Below are positions 21,551 to 32,769 of a DNA stretch of 64,000 nucleotides, in pieces. The notes below the pieces were generated by a model that was not told where the DNA came from, made no database searches, and saw only the letters and a program-made list of their open reading frames with translations. Source of the stretch: Aurelia coerulea (taxonomy: Eukaryota; Cnidaria; Scyphozoa; Semaeostomeae; Ulmaridae); assembly GCA_039566865.1 (NCBI GenBank), contig CM076951.1:18857484-18921483 (forward strand), read 5' to 3'. Each line of letters begins with the position of its first letter. Positions within the stretch are counted from its first letter, which is position 1. A program made the translations under genes and the position numbers.

Positions 21551-22724
21551 TTATGGAACTGATGAAGTCACTTGATACACAATTGCTTTATGATCACGCT
21601 GAACGGAGTGTTCTCATTTCGATAAATCCTTTAGTCCAGGATACGATACTGGCGATATGCAAATGGATTTTTGACAAATCAGAAATGTTTTCACATTTTC
21701 TGTTAGACTATAAGCTTGCCAAAAATTCTACCACTTCGGATTTTGATATTCAACTCAAATCGAGAGAAATCTTGGTTCGAACAACGCCCTAAAACCAAGG
21801 CAACAACTAATGTTTAGGTTCAGCAGAAAGATATTCCTTGAAGGACTAATTCAGTCAGTCTGCTGCACAAAGACAACAAATATTGATTCGTAGACTGCAT
21901 TGAAGCTGTCTCCATGAAATTTTTGGTGTTGCATAAAATTCAAAAGGGGCAGTATAGTATCTTCTATGATATCAAGCACGGTACCATTCTGTGAAGCACT
22001 ACAATCAAATTCTAAAGTACCAAAACTCGACAAGAAACCCTTAGCAATAATATCACAAATACAATGTAAATCACAAGATACTCACCAATTTGTCATTTGC
22101 AGTGGCGGCTGGCAGACAAAATTATTTGTTAATCGGCGAGCGAAGCAAGCGAAAAATTTTTGCGACCACGCCCTTTAGATTGGCTTAGAACGCTCTAAAT
22201 GAAAAAAGCTTGTTGGAAATGAGCAATGAAAATCAGCAGATGCATAACGTGATTACAGAAATAAACACACAAATTAAGGCAAAAACTGGAGAATAGGATT
22301 CCATAAATCAGATAGATACGGATAAAACAAATGTAGTCACGTCAGAGCTATGCTACATCACAGTTTATTTCTAAACAATTACGATAAGAAATTATGTTAT
22401 TTCTTCAAATTAGTCACTGCACGGAAGTAGAAATTGAAATCATTGAAATGCAGACTCATTCACTTCTTGAAAAAAAATTGACCAAAAAAGATAAAAGGCT
22501 TCAATTTCCAATTTCTGAGCACTGTGATGTGCTCAGATGCTGGAAAATAGATCTTTCATATTTATTCAATTTTACTTTCAAGAAATGAAGAGTCGCCATT
22601 TCAATGATAGTTTCTAAAAAATGTACCGTTCAACAACCAAGTTATTTTCTGGAGAATCTCTCCATGCCTCTCTGATTATACGATTTAAATCGTGCTTTAA
22701 AATGTGCTTGCTCTGAAAGCCATC
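21551..22724. other. Intergenic; contains a dispersed GCGAGCGAAGC repeat copy
   Basis: The open frame at 21553-21792 has no known motif. At about 22100-22200, GGCGAGCGAAGCAAGCG, then AAAATTTTTG, CCACGCCCTTTAGAT and AGAACGC form a copy of a dispersed repeat also seen at 30540-30722 and 56470-56570. Confidence 0.5.
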
Positions 22725-24205
22725 TCAATGCTCAATCTGCAATGTAACGAGCATCTCCTTTCTGGTTTGTAGCATTGTGGCTCTACCAGATGATACAACC
22801 CTTTTCATGTGGCTAAATACCCTTTCACAATGAACACTAGTGAGAGGTGTGACAGCAGAAAGTTTGATTAAAATCATTGCCTTCGGAAGTGCTTCCTGCA
22901 ACTCTGCCTTCTGAATAACTGTCAGCAGGTCTTGCACCGTTGGCTTTCCCTATTTTATTAATTTGACGTCAACGTCTTCGCTTCCAATTTCGAACAGATC
23001 TTCCTCTTCAACATTTGACCTTTCCTCTTGATTCGCATCTTGTGGTTCATCGCTCTGCTTTCTGGCCAATCTCCTGCGACGATTCATCTTTTTTGCAACT
23101 AATGCATCTCGTTCTTTTACTAATTTGTCCAGAAGTAAGGCAATTTCTTTGTTGTTGTAAAGGACGGCGAGGCAGTGTTCAAGTGAACCTTGGTCGGGTA
23201 CGGCAAATGGGTAGGTGGCACGTAATTCATTTATCAATACCCTTCTACTATCTATCAAAGCCTTTCTCCTAGCATCAAATTTTGTGGGGTGGATAAGTTC
23301 CATCCAGCTGAACTTATTCAGATTTTCAAAGCGCCATAAGAGCTGCTCCACAAATTTTCTGCTCACTTCGTTTCCAATGGCTGTTAAGGACTTCTTCCAA
23401 CTATCTGGTGAACCATCCATGCTATTCTTGATTCCTCTCCAACCCTCTCTTCTTCGGATACTTGGCATTTCTGGATCAATCTTTATTGTGTCTTCCCAGA
23501 TTTGATCAAAATCTAATTGCTGCAATGAATTCTTGAAGTCATCAAGCATTGATGAAAGCTGCACTGCATCGAGTGTTGGCTTTTGCATGGTCTTGATGAC
23601 TGGCGCACAGAAGTCAAAGATTTTCCGGTAAAGCTTCATGAGAAACACAAATTCGACTCGCTGAATCTGAAGACAAAGGCCCCTAGCAGTTGCTCGGATT
23701 TCGGCTTTCTCGCGTGCATCCTGTGCCATCTTGTACAGAACACCTCCAATTTCTTCGTACCAGGTGTCAACGGCTCCAAGTGCAACATCACGTGAAAGCC
23801 AACTTGTATCCCCTGGCTTAGGTAAGCTACGACTGAGAAGATGGGATCTTTTTGGGCTGCTTCTAAAAAATCTGATCACTTTATCGACGATGTCAAAAAA
23901 TGCAGCAAATCTTGGAATCTTTGTTGCTGCTTGTGATGCACATAGAGACATTCTGTGTGCTACACAGTGGTTGTAATAGGCTGCAGGAAATTGCTCTTGG
24001 ACTTGCTTCTGAACACCACTTAATTATCCACTCATGGATGGGGCTCCATCGTACGATTGAGCAATCAGTTTTTCCTTGCTTTTCTCTGGTGTGATTTTAT
24101 ATTTGTCCAACGTGTCCACAAGGATCGTTGTCAATGCATCTGCTGATTGGTCATACAAGGCTAAATAAAACTTGGCCTGGTTTAGCCTTGTATTTTTGTA
24201 CAGGT
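22725..24205 (-). pseudogene. hAT transposase with two in-frame stops
   Basis: Minus strand from 24205: AKFYLALYDQSADAL, AQSYDGAPSMSG, then (stop) NHCVAHRMSLCAS. The long frame 23951-22950 (333 codons) has FFRSSPKRSHLL, GDTSWLSRDVAL, RVEFVFLMKLYRKIFD and a charged insert. A stop at about 22947 is followed in the same frame by AVTPLTSVHCERVFSHMKRVVS, the hATC dimerisation motif, to 22725. The order matches ZMYM-like hAT transposases, and only two stops interrupt an otherwise continuous frame of nearly 500 codons, so inactivation is fairly recent. The N-terminal zinc finger and terminal repeats were not found. Confidence 0.8.
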
Positions 24206-25970
24206 TAAAGCATAAACAGCTTCTGAAATGAAACTACAATTGGGAAACATTTCAGGAAACATGACTTCACATGTTTTACAGGGCTTTGCAATTCAACAAG
24301 CTCAAAATTAATAAACAGGAGCAAGAATTTCCAGGCCAATTTATTAAAAAGAGTGGGGGATGTCTCTTCCATACTAATAATTTCTTAAATATGAAATGAA
24401 ATGTGTTAATTTACCCCTTAGCATCATTATTATCTAGAATCTAGCAAATTTATAATTTTTTCTATGCAAGCAAGATGCATCAACAAGAAATCTGTCTCTT
24501 TACTATGGAACAGTTATCACAGGGACAGACATTTGCTCATTTCATGGCAGCATTGTTCCATCAAAAATTTCCAGACAACATTTCAAGCTTGTAAGTTCAT
24601 TTGCTCATCACCAAACCAGAGTCAGCAAACACAATTACCTCCACTTTAGTTCAATTACCTCCACTGTAGTTATATCACTGTCTATTAACTCCTTATTTCT
24701 CATCCACACACATCACATACATTTGTAAGTTGCAGGATTTTGCCATCAAAGTTATGCCATGCTTGAATTGAATTATATTATGGTTCATTTTTGAGAAAGG
24801 TGCAAATGAATTGTAATTGTAAGATAAGATATCTGGTCTGACGAAGATCCTCAAATACTGCAACAGTTTGTTTCACAGCCTCGGATGATTGATAAATGCC
24901 AAAAGTGATGTCTAGAGGGAAGAAAGGGGACTTGGTTAATTCAGCAATGAAAATAGCACAAGGCGACATGGTAAAATTAGCCAATAAGTAACAAGTTCGA
25001 AAGAGCTTGATTCATGTTTATGTTGGAGATGGATAACAGGCTTTAAAATCATAAGAAACCTGCAACTAAAATATCCACTTTTCTTCAAAATCAGCAAACT
25101 GAAAAGTGAAAACTCAAATGCAATCATATTGTACCCTTAGTATGTAATGAATTTGTTGCCACTTTCATGCAAAACTAAATGTTTAATTAAATTTCCCAGA
25201 TTTCAAAATTGTGCATTTTTCATTCATATGTGAGCTAACAAATACAAGAAAACTGCTAGGCAAAGAAGTATCAAGGTTCTTGTTTGACCAGATCAGGTTG
25301 ATTGAAAGTAAAACAAAACAACAACAACAATATGGTTTTGGCTAGGCCCAATGTTGTTTTCAGGCACTTGTTTGGATACAGAGACACCTGCACCAACAAA
25401 ATTAAATAACTCTTCTTTGCAAATTTTCCGGGAAGAACGGAAACCATGAACAAGCAGTTTGATGAGCACTCTTGAAAGTCAGGATATTTTGGTTTTGCGG
25501 CAGCGACTAGATTTTGCGAAATTTCTGTTCAAAGTTTAGTGCATAAAACGGGCGCTTCTCTCAGCAAAATCTGGTGGTGTTGAAACTTTTAATTTTCCTA
25601 CTCTTTCTGGCGATCGCGTTGCTTTTTCCATTAGAATTTGGGAAATATTAGGCCATAAGGAAGACAAGATAAAAATATCATGGGGTAATTTGCACTTTTT
25701 CCGTTCCTACCACGAGCTTGTTCTGAACACAAGCCAATAGGCAAGATTTTCTGACTTTTCAAATACCCTGACTTTGAATAAAAAAATAAGGTCAACGCAA
25801 ATTTTCCGAGAATACGGACCTGTCTTGAAATGAAGTTTGTATCTTGTAGAATATTTCCTGAAATGATGGTTTTGCGGCAGCGACCAGTTTTTGTGCAATT
25901 TCTGTTTTCGTATTTCCATGATTTTCAGCAAAATTTTGTCTCCTTGCAGTGACTTTTGATGTCGTATTTT
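24206..25970. other. No gene seen; a duplicated motif
   Basis: AT-rich. GGTTTTGCGGCAGCGAC(T/C)AG, followed by TTTTGnGnAATTTCTGTT, occurs at about 25491-25530 and again at 25870-25905, both followed by a TCAGCAAAAT string. This may be a tandem or dispersed repeat unit of about 375 bp. No protein-like frame was recognised. Confidence 0.45.
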
Positions 25971-25976
25971 CCATAT

Positions 25977-26568
25977 TTATTTTTGGATGATCACTTCCAA
26001 ATTTTTTTCCGCCATTGCTGCTTCCCTCGTGATCACGATCTGCGAGCGCATTTTTCCAGGCTGGTTCCATGGGGCCTGGATCACAATGGATTCGGTCAAG
26101 ACCGTGCGCCGGCGAAATTCTGGCCTCTCCGATTTCCAAAACAACCCGCAGGCGCAGAGTGCTCTATGTACAGCGGTCAAAACATTTCTGCACCTTGCTC
26201 CCAGGAAAAAGAATTTGCCTCCGAATGGATTGTTACTGCCAATTAAGTCCTTGAGCAGACGGTCAACTACCTTGAGGGTACGGGCAGATATCATCAAGGC
26301 CTCATCCCAGATAAATACTGTGGTTTCTAAAAGTTCCCTTGCTGGTTGACTCTGGCAGGGAATGTTGCAAGTGGATTCAGGGAGCAGTGGAATGGGGATT
26401 TTGAATTTGGAGTGGGCAGTTGAGCCATTGATCAACAGTGTTGCTGCGATACCAGAGAAAGCGATGCAGGCTACTTTTATTAGCATTCCTTGCAGCATAT
26501 GCACTAACGTTTGGCACAGGAATGTTTTCCCTGTTCCTCCTGCGCCATCCATGTAATAGCATGTTTGT
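25977..26568 (-). pseudogene. Helitron/PIF1-like helicase fragment
   Basis: On the minus strand from 26568: CYYMDGAGGTGKTFL, a Walker A motif, then KVACIAFSGIAATLL and NGSTAHSKFKIPIPL, then VFIWDEALM, a Walker B motif, and VVDRLLKDL...NPFGGK. These are the PIF1-family helicase motifs as they appear in Helitron Rep-helicase proteins. The expected next motif (GGDFRQ) is corrupted to LGARCRN, and the helicase C-terminal half is absent. Upstream, the gene is cut by the LINE insertion; its preceding segment is at 29740-29862. Confidence 0.8.
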
Positions 26569-26670
26569 TCATTTATTTTTAATTCGATATTTACATAGCT
26601 AAACAATATATATACAATATATACAAAGTTAACTAATCTAAATCGAATGAAATTAAAATGTATAAGAAAC

Positions 26671-29613
26671 TTAATGCTGAATAAAATTAAAACTACTGCA
26701 GGCGCTACATTTGCATTTTGGGCCATTCCATTGCTTTATCAAAAGTTTAAAGCTTTTCAAGTTTTCTGCGGATTTCATTTTGATTGGTAGGTCATTCCAT
26801 ATTTGAGGGCCAACGGACTCAAGACTGTTTGAACCAAAAGTTACTTGATTTGGTCTTATATGTTTTAAGTCATAAGGATTTCTGGTAGAATATTGCGAAG
26901 ATCTGAATTTGAAGAAATTTTTCATGAATGGTGGATTTAGATTATTCAATGTTTTGTAAATTTCAATGCAAAGAGTTCTTTGACGCGAGACTTGCATAGT
27001 ACATCTTCCTGACTTTTGTCTCAAATCATCATATGAGCTCTTATGATCATTGTAAAGAAATCTTAGTGCACGATCTTGTAACTTTTCCATTTTATGAAGC
27101 GACTTCATGGAAGAAAAATACCAAACTAACGGACAATAATTAAAGTTAGAGTAAACAAAGCTTTGTATAAGTACCTTTTTCTGCTCAAAACCAATAAATG
27201 ATCTCAGTCTTTTCAAAACGTTTAGTTGTGTCGCAGCTTTTTTACAAAGATTTGATATGTGCTTATCAAAGCTCAATTTGTTATCCAGAGTAACTCCCAA
27301 AAGTTTTACAGTTTCTTCTGATTTGATTTCATGACCTTGAAAGCTTATATTTTGTCCACTAGTATCTTTCCGATCCTTTCTTACTAACAAAGCATGAAAT
27401 TTCTCAGGGTTAGCAATCATTTCATTCTGTTCTAGCCAAGTTAAAGCAACATTGCTTTCATTCTCCAAAACTCTGACAAGCTCGGGCATAGTTTTGGAAA
27501 AATATGAAAGTGTATTATCATCAGCATAATTATGAAGGGTTGCCTGCTTTATATTCAGAAAAAGATCATTTATAAAGAAATTAAATAAAATTGGACCAAG
27601 CACAGAACCCTGTGGAACTCCTGATACAACATATTTTAAGGAACTATTTGAATTATTTATCCGGACACATTGTTTTCGACGTTTTAAATAGGAATATATA
27701 AGAACTAACGCAATTTCATCAAAACCGTATGCATGTAATTTTGCTATGATTAGATCATGTGGAATACAGTCAAAGGCCTTTGAGAGATCCATGAAGATTG
27801 CTCCTACGACGAAATCTTTGTCAAGTTTTGCCCTCCATTCTTCCACTAGATTTATCAACACATGTTGTGTACTGTATGCTTTTATGTAAGCCGATATAAA
27901 AATAGAGAGTGTTTTATCTAGATGTGAGATAAGCTGTTGTTTTAAGGCTTTTTCGTAAATTTTTGAAAAAGTATTTAGAACACTGACAGGACGATAATTT
28001 CTTTCAACAGTGCGATTCAGCTCCCCTTTGTCCAAGGGGCAAACCGCTGCTTTTTTCGCATTTTCTGGAAATCTAAAATTACGTATACTACAGTTAATAG
28101 CATTGGTTAATGGAATTGTAAGCTCATTTGCAGCAAGTGATACTAGCTTTGGGGGTATTTGATCCTCACCTGTGGATTTTCTCCCATCCAAACTTTTTAA
28201 CAATATTGCAACATCCCGAGCTTCTATTTCCTTGAAAGAAAAGGTTTCAACATTGCAATCTGGGTTTTGTACTATGGCTATAACACTTGGGTGGTTCTTG
28301 TGCTTTTCTACGATCAATCTAACGATGTCCCTATCATCATCAATGTCTGTTGTATCAGCAACACCACAAGGTTTCTTACCACTAGTGTTCTCTACAATAT
28401 TTACGTAATAATCATTAAATAATTCAGTTAATTCTTTATCATCGGTTATGATTTTTTTGTCTTTAACAAGAGAGATATCTGAGCCAACTAGTGCTCCTTT
28501 GTTGGATAAAAATGGTTTGACAAGATCCCAAAAAGCTTTATTAGATATCAGACCATTTTTAGTAGCTTTATTAAAATGATTTTTGATGGCTTTTCTCCGC
28601 AGTGCAACACATTTGTTACGTTGCTTTTTAAACTTTGTCTTATTTTCATATGTGGGATTTTTGTTATATTTCTTTTTCAATCTAGATCGAGTGTAAATTG
28701 CCCTATTCAATTCTGGTGTCATAAAAGGGGCCGAGTTTCCTCTCTGAACTTTTGATTTTAACGGCGCATGTTTTTCAATCAAGTTTCGGAAAGTACTAGT
28801 TATGCTGTCATAGGATTTATCAGGATCATTCGCATAATATTTAAAAATGGCTTTCTTGACATCTTGAAGAAACTTTTTGGGGTCAAACCTTTTATAACTA
28901 CGGTATCTAATTAGTTTAGGTTTGAGCCTAGCAATCATTGCCCTCATTGATGTAATTACAAGACCATGACAATCACTAAGACCAGTCTCAAATACAGAGG
29001 TATTTAGAAAGCTCCTTGGTTTGTTGCTAAGAATTACATCAATGGAAGAGCTGTGATCTTTTGTGAAGCATGTTTTTGCTGTAACCAAGTTTGATAACCC
29101 AAATACATCACAAAAGGATGCAAGTTTATTGTATCCAGGGTGTTGCGTATCATGAGTATCGATATTAACATCTCCCATCACTATTACATTTTCATATTTA
29201 TCTAGCGCCTTGTTCAAAGAAACCGATAAATTAGCAAAGAAAGTATCTAGATTTGAATCAGGGGGCCTATAAACACCAAATATAATCCATTTCTTTTTGC
29301 AAACTATTAGTTCAGAGCATAATAATTCTAATGAAGTAGATTCATATATATTTAGCCTATTGCATACAACTCCTCTCCTGGTATATTGCATGAGACCTCC
29401 TCCATGTTCATTTCTGTCACGTCGCATTGGGGGCTGGTAGTTATTTAAAAGAAAAAGTTCAGTCTTAAATTCAGCACTCAGTTTTGTCTCTTCTATTAGC
29501 AACACATCGGGAAGGCATTTATCAGCAATATTTCGTAAATCTATAATTTTGTTCCTCAGACTATTTATGTTCAGGAACCCTACAAAGGGATTGTTAGGAT
29601 ACTTGACTCTCAA
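26671..29613 (-). CDS. LINE ORF2: endonuclease-reverse transcriptase (CR1/Jockey-like), open over 980 codons
   Basis: No stop interrupts 980 codons. The N-terminal APE-type endonuclease shows NINSLRNKI (residues about 14-22), EETKLS, YRPPDS, GDVNID and SDCHGL. The reverse transcriptase shows ERNYRPVSVLNTFSKIYEK, AIFMDLSKAFDCIPHDL (about 605-620), GVPQGSVLGPILFNFFINDL and catalytic NYADDNTLS (about 694), followed by LGVTLDNKLSF and a C-terminal SVGPQIWNDLP-type block. The frame remains open upstream to about 29730 without an obvious start, so the protein was longer or starts in ORF1-side sequence; a 5'-truncated insert is likely. The 3' untranslated region extends to about 26575. It is inserted in a Helitron helicase. 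Confidence 0.9.
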   Translation of the reverse strand: MRVKYPNNPFVGFLNINSLRNKIIDLRNIADKCLPDVLLIEETKLSAEFKTELFLLNNYQPPMRRDRNEHGGGLMQYTRRGVVCNRLNIYESTSLELLCSELIVCKKKWIIFGVYRPPDSNLDTFFANLSVSLNKALDKYENVIVMGDVNIDTHDTQHPGYNKLASFCDVFGLSNLVTAKTCFTKDHSSSIDVILSNKPRSFLNTSVFETGLSDCHGLVITSMRAMIARLKPKLIRYRSYKRFDPKKFLQDVKKAIFKYYANDPDKSYDSITSTFRNLIEKHAPLKSKVQRGNSAPFMTPELNRAIYTRSRLKKKYNKNPTYENKTKFKKQRNKCVALRRKAIKNHFNKATKNGLISNKAFWDLVKPFLSNKGALVGSDISLVKDKKIITDDKELTELFNDYYVNIVENTSGKKPCGVADTTDIDDDRDIVRLIVEKHKNHPSVIAIVQNPDCNVETFSFKEIEARDVAILLKSLDGRKSTGEDQIPPKLVSLAANELTIPLTNAINCSIRNFRFPENAKKAAVCPLDKGELNRTVERNYRPVSVLNTFSKIYEKALKQQLISHLDKTLSIFISAYIKAYSTQHVLINLVEEWRAKLDKDFVVGAIFMDLSKAFDCIPHDLIIAKLHAYGFDEIALVLIYSYLKRRKQCVRINNSNSSLKYVVSGVPQGSVLGPILFNFFINDLFLNIKQATLHNYADDNTLSYFSKTMPELVRVLENESNVALTWLEQNEMIANPEKFHALLVRKDRKDTSGQNISFQGHEIKSEETVKLLGVTLDNKLSFDKHISNLCKKAATQLNVLKRLRSFIGFEQKKVLIQSFVYSNFNYCPLVWYFSSMKSLHKMEKLQDRALRFLYNDHKSSYDDLRQKSGRCTMQVSRQRTLCIEIYKTLNNLNPPFMKNFFKFRSSQYSTRNPYDLKHIRPNQVTFGSNSLESVGPQIWNDLPIKMKSAENLKSFKLLIKQWNGPKCKCSACSSFNFIQH

Positions 29614-29739
29614 ATCAAATAATTTATCAACATCATTGGACGCAACCGACTGAAAAGATACATCAGTTGAAAATTCTTTCGAAGATTCAGAAAGTATACT
29701 AGCCCTTGATAATGCGATGTTTGCGATGCCTATGTGGTG

Positions 29740-29862
29740 ACTGCGTGTAAAATGGTATCTATGATTAGCGGTTGATCATTGTTAAGTTGCTGGTACAGTT
29801 GTTGGCCTAGTGCCTGCTCATGTAAAGGATCCATTCTCTGTTCCTTTACTTGTAGTTGGAAA
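29740..29862 (-). pseudogene. Helitron helicase segment upstream of the LINE
   Basis: The minus-strand frame reads LPPLPPNFQLQVKEQ, then GQQLYQQLNNDQPLIIDTILHAV, the segment that normally comes just before the Walker A motif in Helitron helicases (LN-x-x-Q-x-x-x-x-x-x-I). The Walker A half lies 3.2 kb away at 26568, beyond the LINE. Confidence 0.65.
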
Positions 29863-30108
29863 TTCGGTGGGAGTGGAGGAAGGGAATAATATTATTGAGC
29901 TGTTATTTATCATCAATGACTATCATATGTGCTTCTACAATGTTTCTTGGTCAATGGCTGTTTGATGTTCTTATATACGAACCCATGGTAAAACTGAGTG
30001 ACCTAGAAATATTGCGTGCCCAATATTTGACGGAAATAAATGAAAAAAGTAACACGAGTACCTGAATATACCAGAGTACCCCCTGGGGCCATTGGGATAA
30101 ATTCACTA

Positions 30109-30516
30109 TCAATAATCTAAAAATGCAAGTCTTCTCTTTCTTGTGCTCCTTGGCTGTGGTATGTTATCGTGATCGTGATCGTCTGCGGCAGCTCGCAATA
30201 CTGCAGAGCCGGAATCATTCATGTTATCATTTTTGGCATCGTGGCTCGTCGATGTTGAGGTTTGGGGCGCTATGTCCGCATTACCAATGATATTATCACC
30301 GGGTTCATCATTGCACTGTAGTGCTAGGACGATGTTGACATCCTCATTAAGAGAATGAACTGCAGACCTGAAGCGCTTGTGGCATAGATTCAAGCGATAT
30401 TCCGCTTGCAGTATGGCTGCCTTTGATTTTCGAATCTCCCGCCGTATTGTATTGAACTCCGCCATTGTGTTCCCAATAACATGTCTAAATGCCTGATCAA
30501 TGTTTGTAGAATCCAC
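30109..30516 (-). CDS. Hypothetical 135-residue protein
   Basis: ATG-to-stop frame with an amphipathic N-terminal half rich in Arg, Glu and Ala (NTIRREIRKSKAAILQAEYRL), likely helical, and an acidic, Ser/Asp-rich middle followed by a basic end (STRKRRLAFLDY). I recognise no family. It lies upstream, on the same strand, of the Helitron helicase fragments and could be an exon of that element or a chance frame. The dispersed GC-rich repeat begins just outside it. Confidence 0.25.
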   Translation of the reverse strand: MDSTNIDQAFRHVIGNTMAEFNTIRREIRKSKAAILQAEYRLNLCHKRFRSAVHSLNEDVNIVLALQCNDEPGDNIIGNADIAPQTSTSTSHDAKNDNMNDSGSAVLRAAADDHDHDNIPQPRSTRKRRLAFLDY

Positions 30517-30529
30517 AAATGCGGGTACC

Positions 30530-30722
30530 TAAAGGGACACAGGTGCAGTGCTATTCAGGTGCTATTCAGGGACCGCGCAGCAGTTCCTAAGTGGGGGGAG
30601 GGCTCAGCAGCGAGCGAAGCCTGCTGTAATGGGGTTCCAGGGGCTTGCTGCCGGAGAAGTTGTTGAGACGACGCCCTTCAGAGTGTCAGAAAACGCCTCT
30701 CTCAAAAAATGCTTGCCTCTTT
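30530..30722. repeat. Dispersed GC-rich repeat copy
   Basis: GGGACCGCGCAGCAG, AGCGAGCGAAGC, GGGGTTCCAGGGGCTTGCTGCCGG and ACGCCCTTCAGA mark a diverged copy of a family also found near 22100-22200, 50570-50650 (inverted, GCTGCGCGGTCCCTGG) and 56470-56570. No coding capacity. Confidence 0.55.
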
Positions 30723-30733
30723 ACGTGTATGTT

Positions 30734-31125
30734 TACACTCATTTTTTTTAACAAGAAACCGCTTATAAGAAACAGTAGGCTCAATTTTTCCTAAGTTAAG
30801 AAACAACCCTACCTGAATTGAAAAAGCTAAGAAACATTTGTAATTTACAATTTTAATTTTCCTATGGCAATGAAAAATTTGTTGACTGTGTACAGTTATA
30901 ACAACGGTTTGGACATTATTTTGAGTGCGAATTATGTTATTTACTTGTTCTGATATACTACTAAGTAATTTGAGAGCCCTTTAGAGAAAACAAAACCAAC
31001 TCTACACTTTTGGCATTAAAAATATAAGAAACACAGAAGAAACTTTTTGGTAGCAAAATGGCCCAAAAATGTAAGAAACTGCCTACCAGCATCGGACCTT
31101 AGTTTCTTATAAAAAAATTAGTGTA
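30734..31125. mobile_element. MITE family A copy 1 (ACACTCATTTTTT termini)
   Basis: The ends TACACTCATTTTTT and AAAAAATTAGTGTA are inverted. The interior carries AAGAAACCGCTTATAAG near one end and ACCTTAGTTTCTTAT near the other. The same 350-390 bp sequence recurs at 48057-48444 and, inverted, at 49442-49794, with an end fragment at 49977-50046. Non-coding. Confidence 0.8.
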
Positions 31126-31339
31126 TATACAGATGGGTGAGAGAAGATGTTAATGACTATGAAAAGAGACATAGTTAACGTGTCCTAGCCCGTTATTCTA
31201 TTCATGAGACAACGCGGAATGACAAGACAGTTTTCCTCAGTATAAAATTATGAAGCCCAGCTGCAAATAAACAGAAAATTCAATTATTATAAAATAACAA
31301 TCCAACATGATAAATTTATAAATATTAACATTTGCAGTA

Positions 31340-31803
31340 ATTCTGATTTCATATGCATACTCGAAAACGCGGACATCTCGGAAATCTCGGAATGAGATGT
31401 AAATGGATAAGTTAAAGTCGAATTTGAGCGTAAGTTTGATGCATTTCGTCGCTTTACGGGCAAAACACAATGTTACGACCGTACTTGTCCAACTTTCCAG
31501 ACAAATTACTGAGAACAGAAGTACATTAATACCATTGATGTGCATGAACTGTATGTTTTCGTTGATTGTGTATTAAAGCAATGCATGCAACAGGTCAGGC
31601 AAAACGCTGTCCAAACAACAAATGCCAAGCAATCATTGTCACGGCATTCAATGACGCCATTACGGTACATTTTTAACATTTCCGTGTTTTCGAGTATGGC
31701 CTATGTCTACTCGAAAACACAGAACTCTCGGAAATCACGGAAACCTCGGAACAGGTTCGTTCCGAGAGATCCGAGAGTTCCGAGAGTTCCGTGTTTTCGA
31801 CCT
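31340..31803. repeat. Clustered CTCGGAAATC / CGAAAACAC inverted motifs
   Basis: TCGAAAACACAGAACTCTCGG (31713 on) and CCGAGAGTTCCGTGTTTTCGA (to about 31801) form an inverted repeat of nearly 45 bp per arm around GGTTCG. A related copy, CTCGAAAACGCGGACATCTC, lies near 31361, and TTCCGTGTTTTCGAG at 31679. The cluster looks like foldback termini of a decayed element. Confidence 0.6.
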
Positions 31804-31946
31804 GGCCCTGTATGGACTGCTTTTATACTTCAAGATATTCAAGGGCTAACTTTAGCAAATGTGACATTATTCCCTTTCCACTATCCAACCATGAAAAGGT
31901 GGTCTTGCATTTTTGATCTAAGTCAGTTTAAATCTGGTCCTGGAAT

Positions 31947-32520
31947 TTGGCAATTGAATTCTTCTGTACTGCGCGTGGACTGATATCTGAGCTTATCATT
32001 GATAAATTATTGCAAAAGCGCATCACCCAGCTGAATGCGATAAGAGATGGGCTGGAAGTTGTTGGCGTGCAGCGGCATTTACGGTTATACCCTAAATTGA
32101 CGAAAGAGCTGTTCATTACAGGCCAGAATGTTTCTAAAGCTGCATTTATGTCTTTGTTAGAACTGAAAGATGTCAGTTTGTCAACTATCCAACATCAAGT
32201 CTATGATTTGTTCATCATGTTCATGTCCAAGAGCAACTGGTCAAATTGTTGCAGTTTGCTACCTCATTGAAGAATTTGCCACCAACTGGTGGGAGCTCAA
32301 AAATTGAAGTGCCATTTGTGCTACAGTGGTTGATGGGTCTTACGAGGCTTACGCCCACTTCCTGTTTTCATCCTCGAATCCTTGCGTTCAACGTAAAATC
32401 CCAGACCAAACTCATGAGACAAGCATGTAAAAACACATCTATATTTATCTCAATGCCCCCCTTCCCCATTCTCAATTTTGGTTTGGAATCAAAGGTCCAA
32501 AATGAGAAGTACATTCACTA
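31947..32520 (+). pseudogene. HECT-domain fragment (G2E3-like, through C-lobe)
   Basis: The first frame (to 32270) reads LNAIRDGLEVVGVQRHLRLYPKL, TKELFI and LFIMFMS, the segment following the N-lobe in G2E3-like HECT proteins. A frameshift near 32240-32250 leads to LLQFATSLKNLPPTGG and then LTPTSCFHPRILAF...LMRQACKN to a stop at about 32521. TPTSCF aligns with the conserved catalytic-cysteine box (STC) of the HECT C-lobe, so the cysteine appears kept. It overlaps in family position with the end of the 12001-12650 fragment, so it is a separate copy, not its missing half. Confidence 0.6.
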
Positions 32521-32769
32521 ATGTCCACAAAGAACAACATTGAGTTGGGAGGCGGGGGGAAATTGCAATTTGTTGGTAGATTTTTGAGAACAGATTGAAA
32601 ATATTGCACATTTTAAGCTTGTCTCATTGAGTTTTGTCTGGGATTGTCTTCTGAGAAAAATCATAGGTTTTGCTAGGAAATTGATACTAAACGTTATTTC
32701 CTGTGTGTATACGAGAGCCATTTAGCTGAAGTGATTGGATTGTAACAATGATTGGTCATGTGATCAAAT

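Noticed and set aside
21464..21792. Full Gypsy 3' LTR with defined right end
   Set aside because: Without a 5' LTR for comparison or a target duplication, the right border cannot be supported.
12001..32520. One HECT gene split by a 19-kb intron
   Set aside because: The end of the first fragment and the start of the second overlap in family position, and both have their own frameshifts.
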